Positions 17,761 to 26,740 of a stretch of DNA of 64,000 bases are shown here, one piece after another. Where the stretch lies: NCBI RefSeq assembly GCF_001619955.1, contig NZ_LQQO01000034.1, positions 310,001 to 374,000 on the forward strand, in the 5' to 3' direction. The position numbers and the translations under genes are program-made. This DNA comes from Sphingomonas hankookensis (GTDB taxonomy: Bacteria; Pseudomonadota; Alphaproteobacteria; Sphingomonadales; Sphingomonadaceae). Every line of letters starts with the position of its first letter. Position 1 is the stretch's first letter. Below the pieces are notes generated by a model, which saw nothing but the letters and a program-made list of their open reading frames with translations, was not told where the DNA came from and ran no database searches.

Positions 17761-17856
17761 GTACCCCGGCGAAGGCCGGGGTCCAGTTGGTGTGGTTAGC
17801 GTGGAATGCGCTGCCGCGCATCGGTTTTCCTGGATCCCGGCCTCCGCCGGGATGAC
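17761..17856. repeat. Paired extragenic palindrome (family A)
   Basis: TACCCCGGC...GCCGGGGTCC and GGATCCCGGC...GCCGGGATGAC, between pnp and the rpsO terminator. It directly abuts the U-run of that terminator. Confidence 0.8.
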
Positions 17857-17883
17857 AAAAAGGGCGGCCTTTTGGGCCGCCCT
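17857..17883 (-). terminator. Intrinsic terminator of rpsO
   Basis: On the minus strand GGGCGGCC...GGCCGCCC (9-pair stem, AAAA loop) is followed by five U residues, just after the rpsO stop. It would end or reduce transcription between rpsO and pnp, as in many bacteria where this site is also processed. Confidence 0.9.
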
Positions 17884-17888
17884 TCCCG

Positions 17889-18158
17889 TCACTTCCGAAG
17901 GCCGAGCTTCGCGATCAGCGCGCTGTAGCGCTCCGCGTCCTTCTTCTTCAGATAGTCGAGCAGCGAACGCCGCTTGTTGACCAGCATCAGCAGACCGCGA
18001 CGCGAATGATTGTCCTTCGCATGGGTCTTGAAGTGTTCGGTCAGGTTCTGGATGCGGGTGGTCAGGATCGCAACCTGCACTTCGGGGCTGCCGGTGTCGC
18101 CTTCGGCGCGGGCATGTTCCTTGATGAGGGCCTGACGGTTTTCAGCAGTGATCGACAT
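17889..18158 (-). CDS. rpsO: 30S ribosomal protein S15
   Basis: 89 residues, the standard length. It has the full S15 pattern: [36 protein letters not shown], and [13 protein letters not shown]. It binds the central domain of 16S rRNA early in 30S assembly. It lies 12 bases after truB and is followed by an intrinsic terminator and then pnp, the classic truB-rpsO-pnp order. Confidence 0.97.
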   Translation of the reverse strand: MSITAENRQALIKEHARAEGDTGSPEVQVAILTTRIQNLTEHFKTHAKDNHSRRGLLMLVNKRRSLLDYLKKKDAERYSALIAKLGLRK

Positions 18159-18170
18159 CGAACGTCCTTT

Positions 18171-19178
18171 CTATTCGAGGTTGAAGCCGCGGACGACACG
18201 GGTTTCCCCGCCTTCGGTCTCGACCAGCGCCACCGGCACATCGTCCAGTGTCGCGAAGCCCAGACCGTCGTCCGCTGCAAACCCGATCAGTCGAAGCCCC
18301 TTGCGGAGCCGCCCTGCCTGATCGGGGTCGAGGGACAGAGCCGGGATGTCGTCCAGCCCCGCCCCCAGTGGCAGGAGCGTTTCTTCAAGCGCGTGGCCCT
18401 TACCCAATTCCGCCAGTTTGTCCAGCGAAATGGCCGATTGGAGGGTAAACGGCCCGGCCTTGGTCCGGCGGAGCATGGTGACATGGCCGACCGTGCCGAG
18501 TGCGAGGGCGATGTCGCGGGCGAGGGAGCGGATGTACGTGCCCTTGGAAACGAAGGCCGAGAGGGTGATTTCCTCCAGCTCCTTCCCGCTCACGGGGAGG
18601 GGGACCGCCGGCGCAGTCGGGGGTGGAAGGGGGCTGGCGACATCCACAGCGGTTGCGTTGCGAGGCGATCCCCCTTCACCAGCTTCGCTGGTCCCCCTCC
18701 CCGTGCCGGGGAGGATTTGCAGTGAGAACACCGTCACCTTGCGAGTCGCAAGGACCACCTCCTCACCCTTGCGCGCGAGGTCATAGGCACGCTCGCCATC
18801 GATCTTCAGCGCCGAATAGGCCGGTGGCACCTGCTCAATCGGTCCGGTGAAGCGCGCCAGCACCGCCTCGACCGCCGCGAGCGTCGGCCGCACCGCCGAT
18901 TCGGCGATCACCTTCCCCTCCAGGTCCAGCGTATCGGTCTGCGTGCCGAAGCGGATGGTGAAATCGTACCGCTTCGACGCATCGAGCATCCGCCCGGCAA
19001 GCTTCGTCGCCTCGCCGATCGCGACCGGCAGCACGCCGCTTGCCAGCGGGTCGAGCGTACCGCCATGGCCGACCTTGTGCTTGCCATAGCCGCCCTCGCG
19101 CAGCGCCCGCTTGACCGCCGAAACGACCTGCGTTGATCCCGGCCCCAGCGGTTTGTCGATGATGATCCAGCCGTGCAT
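18171..19178 (-). CDS. truB: tRNA pseudouridine-55 synthase TruB with an in-frame palindromic insert
   Basis: 335 residues. The catalytic Asp43 lies in GHGGTLDPLASGVLP. The enzyme makes pseudouridine 55 in the T-loop of tRNAs. Between the strand ending TVFSLQI (about residue 155) and EITLSAFVSKGTYIRSLARDI (from residue 203) the protein carries about 45 extra residues of low-complexity Gly/Pro/Ser/Ala. That stretch is encoded by a palindromic repeat (18579-18713), absent from ordinary TruB. The core reading frame is intact before and after. The start ATG at 19178 overlaps the tdk stop by one base. Confidence 0.94.
   Translation of the reverse strand: MHGWIIIDKPLGPGSTQVVSAVKRALREGGYGKHKVGHGGTLDPLASGVLPVAIGEATKLAGRMLDASKRYDFTIRFGTQTDTLDLEGKVIAESAVRPTLAAVEAVLARFTGPIEQVPPAYSALKIDGERAYDLARKGEEVVLATRKVTVFSLQILPGTGRGTSEAGEGGSPRNATAVDVASPLPPPTAPAVPLPVSGKELEEITLSAFVSKGTYIRSLARDIALALGTVGHVTMLRRTKAGPFTLQSAISLDKLAELGKGHALEETLLPLGAGLDDIPALSLDPDQAGRLRKGLRLIGFAADDGLGFATLDDVPVALVETEGGETRVVRGFNLE
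18579..18713. repeat. Palindromic element inserted in frame within truB
   Basis: A 135-base (45-codon) segment bounded by a perfect 16-base inverted repeat, CACGGGGAGGGGGACC at 18591-18606 and its complement at 18690-18705, with a secondary hairpin (ACCAGC/GCTGGT) inside. It keeps the truB frame open. No other full copy is present in this window. Confidence 0.85.
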
Positions 19179-19753
19179 CAGCGCATCGCGTCGCAGAAAT
19201 GGCGGCGGCACAGCGCGACATAGCGGTCGTTGCCGCCGATCTCGGTCTGCTGCCCGTCGCGGACGGCGTGGCCCTGTGCATCGACGCGCAGGTTCATCGT
19301 CGCCTTGCGTCCGCAGGTGCAGACCGATTTCAGCTCGATCAGCGCGTCCGCAATCGCCAGCAGCCGTGCCGAGCCGGCGAACAGCTCGCCGCGGAAATCG
19401 GTGCGCAGGCCGTAGGCGAGGACCGGCACGCCGAGATCGTCGGCGACCTGCGCCAGCTGGTCGACCTGAATGGCAGAGAGAAACTGCGCCTCGTCGACCA
19501 GGACGCAGCCGACCGCATGCTGGCGGTGCTGGGCGGCCACGCTTTCGAGCAGGTCGGTGTCGGCATCGAACGGGGTCGCGGGGGCGGACAGGCCGATGCG
19601 CGAGCCGATCGTTCCCGCGCCCTCGCGCGTGTCGATCGCGGCGGTGAACAGCAGAGTGGTCAGCCCGCGCTCGCGATAGTTGAAATCGGCCTGCAGCAAC
19701 GTCGTCGATTTGCCGGCGTTCATCGACGCATAATAGAAATAGAGCTTGGCCAC
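19178..19753 (-). CDS. tdk: Thymidine kinase (type II)
   Basis: 191 residues. The P-loop MNAGKSTTLL is at the N-terminus and the Walker B-like VLVDEAQFL near residue 87. A structural zinc site is formed by the Cys-x-Cys of VCTCGRK and the C-terminal CRRHFC. It phosphorylates thymidine in the salvage pathway. It is unusual in lying between rbfA and truB, with its stop overlapping the truB start and its own start immediately after rbfA, so it is embedded in the translation operon. Confidence 0.95.
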   Translation of the reverse strand: MAKLYFYYASMNAGKSTTLLQADFNYRERGLTTLLFTAAIDTREGAGTIGSRIGLSAPATPFDADTDLLESVAAQHRQHAVGCVLVDEAQFLSAIQVDQLAQVADDLGVPVLAYGLRTDFRGELFAGSARLLAIADALIELKSVCTCGRKATMNLRVDAQGHAVRDGQQTEIGGNDRYVALCRRHFCDAMR

Positions 19754-20161
19754 TCAGCCCTCGGCCTCACCCTCGCCCGGCTCCAGATCGCGGGCGACCT
19801 TGGGATCGCGCAGCAGCTGGTCGATACGGGTGCCTTCGTCGAAGCTCTCGTCGATCAGGAATTTCAGCTTGGCGGCATATTTCAGGTTCACCCGCCGTGC
19901 GACCTCCGACTGGAGATAGGCGGTGTTGGTCCTGAGCGCCTTGAGCACGACCTGCTCGTCCTTGCCGAGGAACGGCTTCACGAAGACGGTCGCGTGGCGC
20001 AGGTCGGGCGACATGCGGACTTCGGTGACCGAGACGAGATGCTTTTCCAGCACCTCGTCATGCACGTCGCCGCGCGCGAGAATGTCCGACAGGATGTGGC
20101 GGACCTGTTCGCCGACGCGCAGCAGGCGGACGGAGCGGGTTTCGGGCGTGGTGTCTGACAT
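19754..20161 (-). CDS. rbfA: Ribosome-binding factor A
   Basis: 135 residues. [41 protein letters not shown] and [22 protein letters not shown] form the single KH-like fold of RbfA, with a short acidic C-terminal tail. It helps mature the 5' end of 16S rRNA in late 30S assembly. It lies between a small membrane protein gene and tdk in the rimP-to-pnp operon. Confidence 0.95.
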   Translation of the reverse strand: MSDTTPETRSVRLLRVGEQVRHILSDILARGDVHDEVLEKHLVSVTEVRMSPDLRHATVFVKPFLGKDEQVVLKALRTNTAYLQSEVARRVNLKYAAKLKFLIDESFDEGTRIDQLLRDPKVARDLEPGEGEAEG

Positions 20162-20164
20162 GAT

Positions 20165-20770
20165 CTAACCGAATTGACAGTGGAACCAGTGGCTGTCGAG
20201 TCGCTGGCACCAGATGGTGTTGTTGCCGAAGATGTTTCGAATGTCGGCGGCGACCGGTCCGCCGTTCCAGCCGCGTGCAGCTGCAATGCGGTCGGTGGGG
20301 TCGTGAACGATGCCGGCCCATTCGCCATTGACGCCGATGATGGTGCGGAAGGCGGTGCGCGGCGGAGCACGGAAGATGCCGGTAATGCCAGTCGGTATCG
20401 GACCACCGGCCAACGCCCCGTCAAAGGCGGCACGGTCGGACCGGAGCATCATCCACGACGGTGCGACATGCGACCAGTAGAGGACATGATTGGCTGCGAA
20501 CGCCGCGAACATCAGGGAAAGGACGGGAACGAACACCAGCAACAATGCCGGGATGCCCGCCGATCGCCAGCGCCATGCCTGAACGGCACCTTCCAGCATG
20601 AGCGCCGGCCACGACGTGGCCAACACCGGCACGACAACCAACATTGCAGTGCCCGACAGGGCATTGGCGACGAACAATGCCGCCGCCCCGCCGATCACCC
20701 ATGCAACCGCGAAACGGAGCCGAGGGCGAAGCGTGGCGGCAAGGGTTGCCCCCTGCCGCCCGTTACTCAC
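20165..20770 (-). CDS. Hypothetical integral membrane protein within the infB-rbfA gap
   Basis: 201 residues, about four hydrophobic segments in the first 110 residues (FAVAWVIGGAAALFVANAL, AMLVVVPVLATSWPALML, IPALLLVFVPVLSLMFAAFAANHVLYW), then a soluble C-terminal half with several Trp and Gly. No known family is recognised. It overlaps the infB stop by 4 bases and is 3 bases from rbfA, so it is co-translated with the translation operon, though the usual order has infB followed directly by rbfA. A role in ribosome biology cannot be inferred. Confidence 0.7.
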   Translation of the reverse strand: MSNGRQGATLAATLRPRLRFAVAWVIGGAAALFVANALSGTAMLVVVPVLATSWPALMLEGAVQAWRWRSAGIPALLLVFVPVLSLMFAAFAANHVLYWSHVAPSWMMLRSDRAAFDGALAGGPIPTGITGIFRAPPRTAFRTIIGVNGEWAGIVHDPTDRIAAARGWNGGPVAADIRNIFGNNTIWCQRLDSHWFHCQFG

Positions 20771-23628
20771 AGCGTGCGATCGCGCAGTTCGACTTCGTAG
20801 GTTTCAAGGAAGTCGCCCGCCTTGATGTCGGTGAAGTTCTGCGTGAACGTGACACCGCATTCGAGGCCTGCGCGCACTTCGGGGACATCGTCCTTGAAGC
20901 GACGCAGCGACGCGATCTCACCCTGATAGATGATGACGTCGTTGCGCGTGATGCGCGCCTTGAGCGCCTTGCGGATGATGCCTTCGACCACCAGGAGCCC
21001 TGCGGCCTTGCCATGCTTGCCCGCCGAGAAGACCTCGCGGATTTCGGCGCGGCCGACGACCGTTTCGAACGCTTCCGGACCCAGGGTACCGGCCATGCCC
21101 GCACGGATATCGTCGGTCAGCGTGTAGATGACGTCGTAGTACTTCAACGCCACCTTGTTCCGCTCGGCAATCTCGCGTGCCTTCGCATTGGGACGCACGT
21201 TGAAGCCGATGATCGGCGCGCCGCTAGCCGCTGCCAGCGTCACGTCGCTCTCGGTGATGCCGCCCACGCCCGAATGCAGGATGCGCACCCGGATATCGTC
21301 GGTCGAGATCTTGTTGAGCGAGCCGACAATGGCTTCGACCGACCCCTGGGTATCGGCCTTGACCACCAGCGGATATTCGATCGCCTGCTTCGACTTGAGC
21401 GCGGAGAACATGCTCTCGAGGCTGGCCGGCGCCTGGGTGGTGCGCTTCTGGAGCAGCACGCCCTGACGATATTCGGCGACCTCACGGGCGCGTGCTTCGC
21501 TCTCGACGACCTGCAGCGGATCGCCCGCCATCGGCACGCCCGACAGGCCCAGCACCTCGACCGGAGTCGACGGGCCGGCTTCCTTCACCTGACGACCCTT
21601 GTCGTCGATCAGCGCGCGGACCTTGCCGCTTTCCGCGCCGACGACGAACACGTCGCCGACCTTCAGCGTACCGCGACGGACCAGCACGGTCGCGACCGGA
21701 CCACGGCCCTTGTCGAGCTTCGCCTCGATCACGCTGCCTTCGGCGGCGCGGTCGGGGTTGGCCTGCAGTTCGAGCAGTTCGGCCTGAAGCTGGATCTTGT
21801 CGATCAGCTCCTGCAGACCGGTCTTCTTGAGCGCCGACACTTCGACGTCCTGGGTCTCACCACCCATTTCCTCGACCTGCACGTCATGTTCGAGCAGGCG
21901 TTCGCGGATGCGCTGCGGGTTCGCCTCGTGCTTGTCGACCTTGTTGATCGCCACGATCATCGGCTTGCCGGCGGCGCGGGTGTGATGGATCGCCTCGATC
22001 GTCTGCGGCATCAGCCCGTCATCGGCGGCGACCGCGAGGATCACGATGTCGGTCACGTCGGCACCGCGCGCGCGCATTTCGCTGAACGCTTCGTGGCCGG
22101 GCGTGTCGAGGAAGGTGATCTTCGACTTGTCCTTCATCGTCACCTGATAGGCGCCGATATGCTGGGTGATGCCACCGGCTTCGCCGCGCACGACATCGGT
22201 GCCGCGCAGCGCGTCGAGCAGCGACGTCTTGCCGTGGTCGACGTGACCCATGATCGTGACGACCGGCGGACGCGGACGCAGCGCTTCGGCCGAATCCTCG
22301 GTCGTGTCGAGCGCGAGGTCGATGTCCGAATCGCTGACGCGGACGATGTTGTGGCCGAATTCGGTCACCAGCAGTTCGGCGGTGTCCTGATCGATCGTCT
22401 GCGTCATCGTGACGGGCATGCCCATCTTGAACAGCGTCTTGACGAGGTCGGCACCCTTTTCCGCCATGCGGTTGGCGAGTTCCTGCACCGTGATCGCCTC
22501 GGGCACCTGCACGTCGCGGACCTGCTTGACCTGCGGCTCGCGCGGGCCGCCAAAGCCACGCTTTTCCTTTTCCCGCGCACGCTTCAGCGCGGCGAGGCTG
22601 CGCGAACGCGCCCCGTCGTCGCCCAGCGCACGGGTGACGGTCAGCTTGCCCGACTGGCGGCGATCGTCGCCCTTGCGGTCACGCGACGGTGCGGCACCCC
22701 GCGCCGGTTCGTTGCGACGCGGAGTCGCCTGACCGGTGCCCGACGGAGTCGGACGTGCCGTCTGACCACCGGCGGCCGGACGTGCCGTAGCGGCGGCCGG
22801 AGTCGGCGCAGGCGCCGGTTCGGGCTTGGGCTGCGGCTTGGGGATCTCCGGACGCTGCACCGGGGTGAAGCGACGCGGCGCCGGCCGGTTGGGGTCGGCG
22901 GTCAGGATGATCGGCTGCGGCGCGGGAGCCGGAGCCGGTGCGGGACGTGGCGCGGGCTTCGCCTGCACCGGTGCCGGGGCGGGCTTCGCCTCGACCGGAG
23001 CGGGCGCAGGTGCGGGCGTCGGCGCAGGAGCCGGCGTGTCCGCAACCGGTGCCGGAGCCGGCGTCGCCTCTACCGGAGCAGGCGCAGGGGTCGGTTCGGG
23101 CGCAGGCGTCGGCGCGGCCTCGACAGGCTTCGTCGCGGGCGCTTCGGCGGCCGGGGTCGGTTCGGGTGCTGGAGCCGGCTTCGGCTCGGACGCGGCACGG
23201 GCCTTTTCCTCGGCGCGCGCACGTTCGGCCTCGGCGGTTTCCCGCGCGATCCGTTCGTCGCGACGACGATTTTCCTCGGCCGCGTTCATGCGGGCCTCTT
23301 CGGCCTCGCGCAGCAGCTTGGCCTGCAGCTCGTGGCGCGAGAGGCCGGCATTGCTGCTGGCCGCCGGGCGCGGTGCGGGGGCCGCCGGAGCGGGAGCCGG
23401 CGCGCGCTGCGGGGCGGGTGCCGCCGCTTCGGGGGCGGCCTGCTGTTCGGTGCCCTGCTGTTCCTCGCCGGGACGGCCGAGCACGCGGCGGCGCTTCACC
23501 TCCACGACCACCGTATTGGAGCGGCCATGGCTGAAGCTCTGCTTCACCTTGCCGGTCTCCACGGTGCGCTTGAGGCCGAGCGGCGCGCGGGTGCCCAGCT
23601 TCGGCTTGTCGTTGTCGATGTCGCTCAT
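20767..23628 (-). CDS. infB: Translation initiation factor IF-2
   Basis: 953 residues. The GTPase domain has G1 [14 protein letters not shown] near residue 460, [11 protein letters not shown] and NKVDKH, followed by domains II, III and the C-terminal fMet-tRNA-binding domain ending VELRDRTL. The N-terminal third is very long and repetitive: an alphaproteobacterial IF2 N-terminus ([21 protein letters not shown] near residue 27), then about 200 residues of PAPAP/PAPVE repeats and charged helices. It positions initiator tRNA and promotes subunit joining. It follows the YlxR-type gene by 4 bases. Confidence 0.96.
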   Translation of the reverse strand: MSDIDNDKPKLGTRAPLGLKRTVETGKVKQSFSHGRSNTVVVEVKRRRVLGRPGEEQQGTEQQAAPEAAAPAPQRAPAPAPAAPAPRPAASSNAGLSRHELQAKLLREAEEARMNAAEENRRRDERIARETAEAERARAEEKARAASEPKPAPAPEPTPAAEAPATKPVEAAPTPAPEPTPAPAPVEATPAPAPVADTPAPAPTPAPAPAPVEAKPAPAPVQAKPAPRPAPAPAPAPQPIILTADPNRPAPRRFTPVQRPEIPKPQPKPEPAPAPTPAAATARPAAGGQTARPTPSGTGQATPRRNEPARGAAPSRDRKGDDRRQSGKLTVTRALGDDGARSRSLAALKRAREKEKRGFGGPREPQVKQVRDVQVPEAITVQELANRMAEKGADLVKTLFKMGMPVTMTQTIDQDTAELLVTEFGHNIVRVSDSDIDLALDTTEDSAEALRPRPPVVTIMGHVDHGKTSLLDALRGTDVVRGEAGGITQHIGAYQVTMKDKSKITFLDTPGHEAFSEMRARGADVTDIVILAVAADDGLMPQTIEAIHHTRAAGKPMIVAINKVDKHEANPQRIRERLLEHDVQVEEMGGETQDVEVSALKKTGLQELIDKIQLQAELLELQANPDRAAEGSVIEAKLDKGRGPVATVLVRRGTLKVGDVFVVGAESGKVRALIDDKGRQVKEAGPSTPVEVLGLSGVPMAGDPLQVVESEARAREVAEYRQGVLLQKRTTQAPASLESMFSALKSKQAIEYPLVVKADTQGSVEAIVGSLNKISTDDIRVRILHSGVGGITESDVTLAAASGAPIIGFNVRPNAKAREIAERNKVALKYYDVIYTLTDDIRAGMAGTLGPEAFETVVGRAEIREVFSAGKHGKAAGLLVVEGIIRKALKARITRNDVIIYQGEIASLRRFKDDVPEVRAGLECGVTFTQNFTDIKAGDFLETYEVELRDRTL

Positions 23629-23632
23629 CCGG

Positions 23633-24388
23633 TTACTCAGAGTCCTGCTTCAATTGGTCGACGCCCATGTGTCCGGCATCGTCCATGCCGGAAAATTGCG
23701 CCGTCGATGCGCCCTGCGAAGGTGTTTCGCAAGCCGCAGGGATAGGTTCGGGTCCGATAAAGTGCAGCCAGCGGGACAGCGCGTCATTGGCTCGCTGTGC
23801 CGCCCGTGCGTCGGTCAGGCCGACATGTACCACATTTTCGCGCCCAAGCGCCAATGACAATATGGTGCGTGGGACCGGCAATGCCAATCCCTTGCGCCCG
23901 GAACCTTCGTCATCGGTTCCGACACGCCATGCCTGTGCCAGTTTCCCGGCGCCGTCGGGGGCGGCGTCGGACGCATGGTACAGCGCGTACAGCCTGCCGC
24001 TACGCGCCGCCTTATCGATCGCGGTGCCGCCGATGACGACGAAGCCGGACTTCGCCTCCAGCCCCAGCCGGTCGAGCGCATGCCGCCGAAGCGCATCCTC
24101 GACCAGTTGCGGCAGGTCGGCCGGAATCGTCAGCGCCGCGCCCTTGAACGCCCGCGCCAACGCGCCCTTCAGCTTCCCCTTGGCCATCGCCGTTTCCAGC
24201 TCGGCCCGGCTCACGCCGATCCACGCGCCACGGCCGGGGGCCTTGGCACGCACATCGGGCAGCACGTCGCCATCGGGCGACAGGGCGAGCCGCACAAGCC
24301 CGTCGCGCGAGCCATGCTCACGCGACAGGATGCAGCTGCGCTCGGGGCTGTCGGTTAGCCGCGCGGTGTCATTGGTCGGATTCCGCAA
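23633..24388 (-). CDS. YlxR-like (DUF448) RNA-binding protein with C-terminal extension
   Basis: 251 residues from a TTG codon at 24388 placed 6 bases after GGAGG; the ATG at 24424 gives 12 more residues without similarity. The N-terminal domain has the DUF448 signature PERSCILSRE and RGAWIGVSR. The following region (ALRRHALDRLGLEAKSGFVVIG...ARSGRLYALYHASDAA) looks like the L7Ae-like half seen in alphaproteobacterial versions, ending with a polar tail. Known members bind RNase P RNA or other RNA. It overlaps nusA by 20 bases and precedes infB, the conserved operon position. Confidence 0.85.
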   Translation of the reverse strand: MRNPTNDTARLTDSPERSCILSREHGSRDGLVRLALSPDGDVLPDVRAKAPGRGAWIGVSRAELETAMAKGKLKGALARAFKGAALTIPADLPQLVEDALRRHALDRLGLEAKSGFVVIGGTAIDKAARSGRLYALYHASDAAPDGAGKLAQAWRVGTDDEGSGRKGLALPVPRTILSLALGRENVVHVGLTDARAAQRANDALSRWLHFIGPEPIPAACETPSQGASTAQFSGMDDAGHMGVDQLKQDSE

Positions 24389-25991
24389 CTGCGTCCTCCG
24401 ATTCTTCGGTCGCCGCGTCTTCATCGGCGAACCAATGGGCGCGGGCGGCCATGATGATCTCGTTACCCTGCTCGTCGCTCAGGCCATATTCGGCGAGGAT
24501 GCCGCCCTTGGGCGCTTCGCGCTTCGGGGCATCGTCGCCGCGACGGCGCGGTTCGGCCTTCTTCTTTTCGACCAGTTCGTCGGTCGCGAGGTCGGCGAGA
24601 TCGTCGAGCGTCTTGATGCCGGCCTTGCCGAGCGTGACCAGCATCGCTTCGGTCAGGTACGGCAGTTCGGCCAGTGCATCCTCGACGCCCAAAGCGGTCC
24701 GCTCTTCGCGAGCGGCCTGTTCGCGGCGTTCGATCGCTTCCTGCGCACGGCTCTGCAGCTCCTGCGCAAGGTCTTCGTCGAAGCCTTCGATGCTCGCCAG
24801 TTCCTCGATCTCGACATAGGCAACTTCTTCGAGTTCGCCGAAGCCTTCGGCGACCAGCAGCTGCGCCAGCGTCTCGTCGACGTCGAGCTCCTTCTCGAAC
24901 ATGCCCGAGCGTTCGATGAATTCCTTCTGCCGCTTTTCCGACGCATCGGCTTCGGTCAGGATGTCGATCGCCTTGCCGGTCAGCTGGCTGGCGAGGCGGA
25001 CATTCTGGCCGCGACGACCGATGGCGAGCGACAACTGATCATCGGGAACGACGACTTCGATGCGGTCCTCTTCCTCGTCCAGCACCACGCGCGCGACGTT
25101 CGCCGGCTGCAGCGCGTTGACGACGAAGGTCGCGGTGTCGGGCGACCACGGGATGATGTCGATCTTTTCGCCCTGCATTTCCTGCACGACCGCCTGCACG
25201 CGGCTGCCCTTCATGCCGACGCAGGCGCCGACCGGATCGATCGAGCCGTCATGCGAAATGACGCCGATCTTGGCACGCGACCCCGGATCGCGGGCGGCGG
25301 CCTTGATCTCGATGATGCCGTCGTAGATTTCGGGCACTTCCTGCGCGAACAGCTTCTTCATGAAGTCGGGATGCGCGCGGCTGAGGAAGATCTGCGGACC
25401 GCGGTTTTCGCGGCGGACGTTCAGGATCAGCGAACGGACGCGGTCGCCGACGCGGACGGCTTCGCGCGGGATCTGCTGGTCGCGGCGGATGACGCCTTCG
25501 GCGCGGCCGAGATCGACGACGACGTGACCGAATTCGACCCGCTTGACGACGCCGGTGATGATCTCACCCTGACGGTCCTTGAATTCTTCGAACTGGCGCT
25601 CGCGCTCGGCGTCGCGGACCTTCTGCAGGATGACCTGCTTCGATGCCTGCGCCTGGATGCGACCGAATTCGATCGGGGGCAGCGGATCGACGATATAGTC
25701 GCCGACGGTCGCGCCCTTCTGAAGCCGCTGCGCGTCCTTCTCGCCGATCTGCTTGAAGTGATCGTCGACCAGTTCGACGACTTCGAGCACGCGCCACAGG
25801 CGAAGGTCGCCGGTCTGCGGATCGAGCTTCGCACGGATGTCGTTTTCCGACCCGTAGCGCGTCTTGGCGGCGCGCTGGATCGCGTCCTCCATCGCCTCGA
25901 TCACGATGGCCTTGTCGATCATCTTTTCCGATGCGACCGAATTCGCGATCGCGATCAGTTCCGCCCGGTTGGCGGTGACGGCGGTGGCCAT
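24369..25991 (-). CDS. nusA: Transcription termination/antitermination factor NusA
   Basis: 540 residues. Domains in order: N-terminal RNA polymerase-binding domain (MEDAIQRAAKTRYG), S1 (GEIITGVVKRVEFGHVVVDLGRAEG near residue 140), two KH domains (DPVGACVGMKGSRVQAVVQEM and LAIGRRGQNVRLA), and a C-terminal acidic/helix-hairpin-helix section (LTEAMLVTLGKAGIKTLDDLADLATDELV). It modulates pausing, termination and antitermination. It lies 1 base after rimP and ends in an acidic tail overlapped by the YlxR-like gene. Confidence 0.96.
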   Translation of the reverse strand: MATAVTANRAELIAIANSVASEKMIDKAIVIEAMEDAIQRAAKTRYGSENDIRAKLDPQTGDLRLWRVLEVVELVDDHFKQIGEKDAQRLQKGATVGDYIVDPLPPIEFGRIQAQASKQVILQKVRDAERERQFEEFKDRQGEIITGVVKRVEFGHVVVDLGRAEGVIRRDQQIPREAVRVGDRVRSLILNVRRENRGPQIFLSRAHPDFMKKLFAQEVPEIYDGIIEIKAAARDPGSRAKIGVISHDGSIDPVGACVGMKGSRVQAVVQEMQGEKIDIIPWSPDTATFVVNALQPANVARVVLDEEEDRIEVVVPDDQLSLAIGRRGQNVRLASQLTGKAIDILTEADASEKRQKEFIERSGMFEKELDVDETLAQLLVAEGFGELEEVAYVEIEELASIEGFDEDLAQELQSRAQEAIERREQAAREERTALGVEDALAELPYLTEAMLVTLGKAGIKTLDDLADLATDELVEKKKAEPRRRGDDAPKREAPKGGILAEYGLSDEQGNEIIMAARAHWFADEDAATEESEDAVAESDQ

Positions 25992-25992
25992 G

Positions 25993-26553
25993 TCAGTTCA
26001 GTCCTTCTGCGTCAGCCGGTTCGTCGTCGGCAGGTTCGTCTTCGAATTCGTCGGCACCCTCGGCAGAGAGCGGCGCGGTCGCCTTGAGCAAGGCGTCGGT
26101 AATCAGCAGCTTGGCATCGATGATCGCGGCGAAGGGGACGGTCATCGCCTTGTGCTTGCGCACGTCGATGCTGACCTGATCGCCGTCGGTGCCGAGCAGG
26201 ATGCCGGTCAGCTGCTTGCGATTGTCGATCGGGGCGTCGAGCGTCACGCGCGCCTCGAACCCCTTCCAGTCGTCATAATCGGCAAGGCGCGTCAGCGGCC
26301 GGTCGATGCCGGGCGACGATACCTCCAGCCGATACGCCTCCTCGATCGGGTCGTTCTCGTCGAGTAGGTCGGAGATGCGGCGCGACAGTTCGGCGCAGTC
26401 GTCGATGGTCAGCTGGCGCGTGTCGGGGCGTTCGGCCATGATCTGCAGCGTCGGGTCCGACTTGCCGCCCATCATCTTCACGCGCACGAGCGCAAAGCCC
26501 AGCGCCTTGGCCTCCGGTTCGATCAGTCGCGTCAGTTCGGCGATATCCGCCAT
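25993..26553 (-). CDS. rimP: Ribosome maturation factor RimP
   Basis: 186 residues. LIEPEAKALGFALVRVKMMGG, TIDDCAELSRRISDLLDENDPIEEAYRLEVSSPGIDRPL and the SH3-like second domain are diagnostic. The C-terminal 25 residues are acidic and repetitive (EFEDEPADDEPADAEG), an extension common in this lineage. It aids 30S assembly. The ATG at 26553 is the natural start. It is the first gene of the long minus-strand operon running to pnp, and its promoter should lie in the 187-base gap shared with the sugar dehydrogenase gene. Confidence 0.94.
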   Translation of the reverse strand: MADIAELTRLIEPEAKALGFALVRVKMMGGKSDPTLQIMAERPDTRQLTIDDCAELSRRISDLLDENDPIEEAYRLEVSSPGIDRPLTRLADYDDWKGFEARVTLDAPIDNRKQLTGILLGTDGDQVSIDVRKHKAMTVPFAAIIDAKLLITDALLKATAPLSAEGADEFEDEPADDEPADAEGLN

Positions 26554-26740
26554 GCCGTCTCCATCAGATGCACCGCTTCGTTGCCGGTCCCTGTCGGGGC
26601 CGGCCTCGGCACGTTGGCGATGTCGAGGAAGCACGGTCCATATATGTAAAAAACCATGTCCGGGCAAGGGGCGCCGGATCGACCCCGCCCTGCGGCGCGT
26701 TGCCGCAGGCAAGAACGATGCTCTCGAGAGGATTCCCGTG

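Noticed and set aside
20644..23745. 1033-codon plus-strand open frame opposite infB
   Set aside because: It is the antisense shadow of infB; GC-rich codon bias keeps the opposite frame open. Its Arg/Gly-rich end mirrors the Pro/Ala repeats of IF-2.
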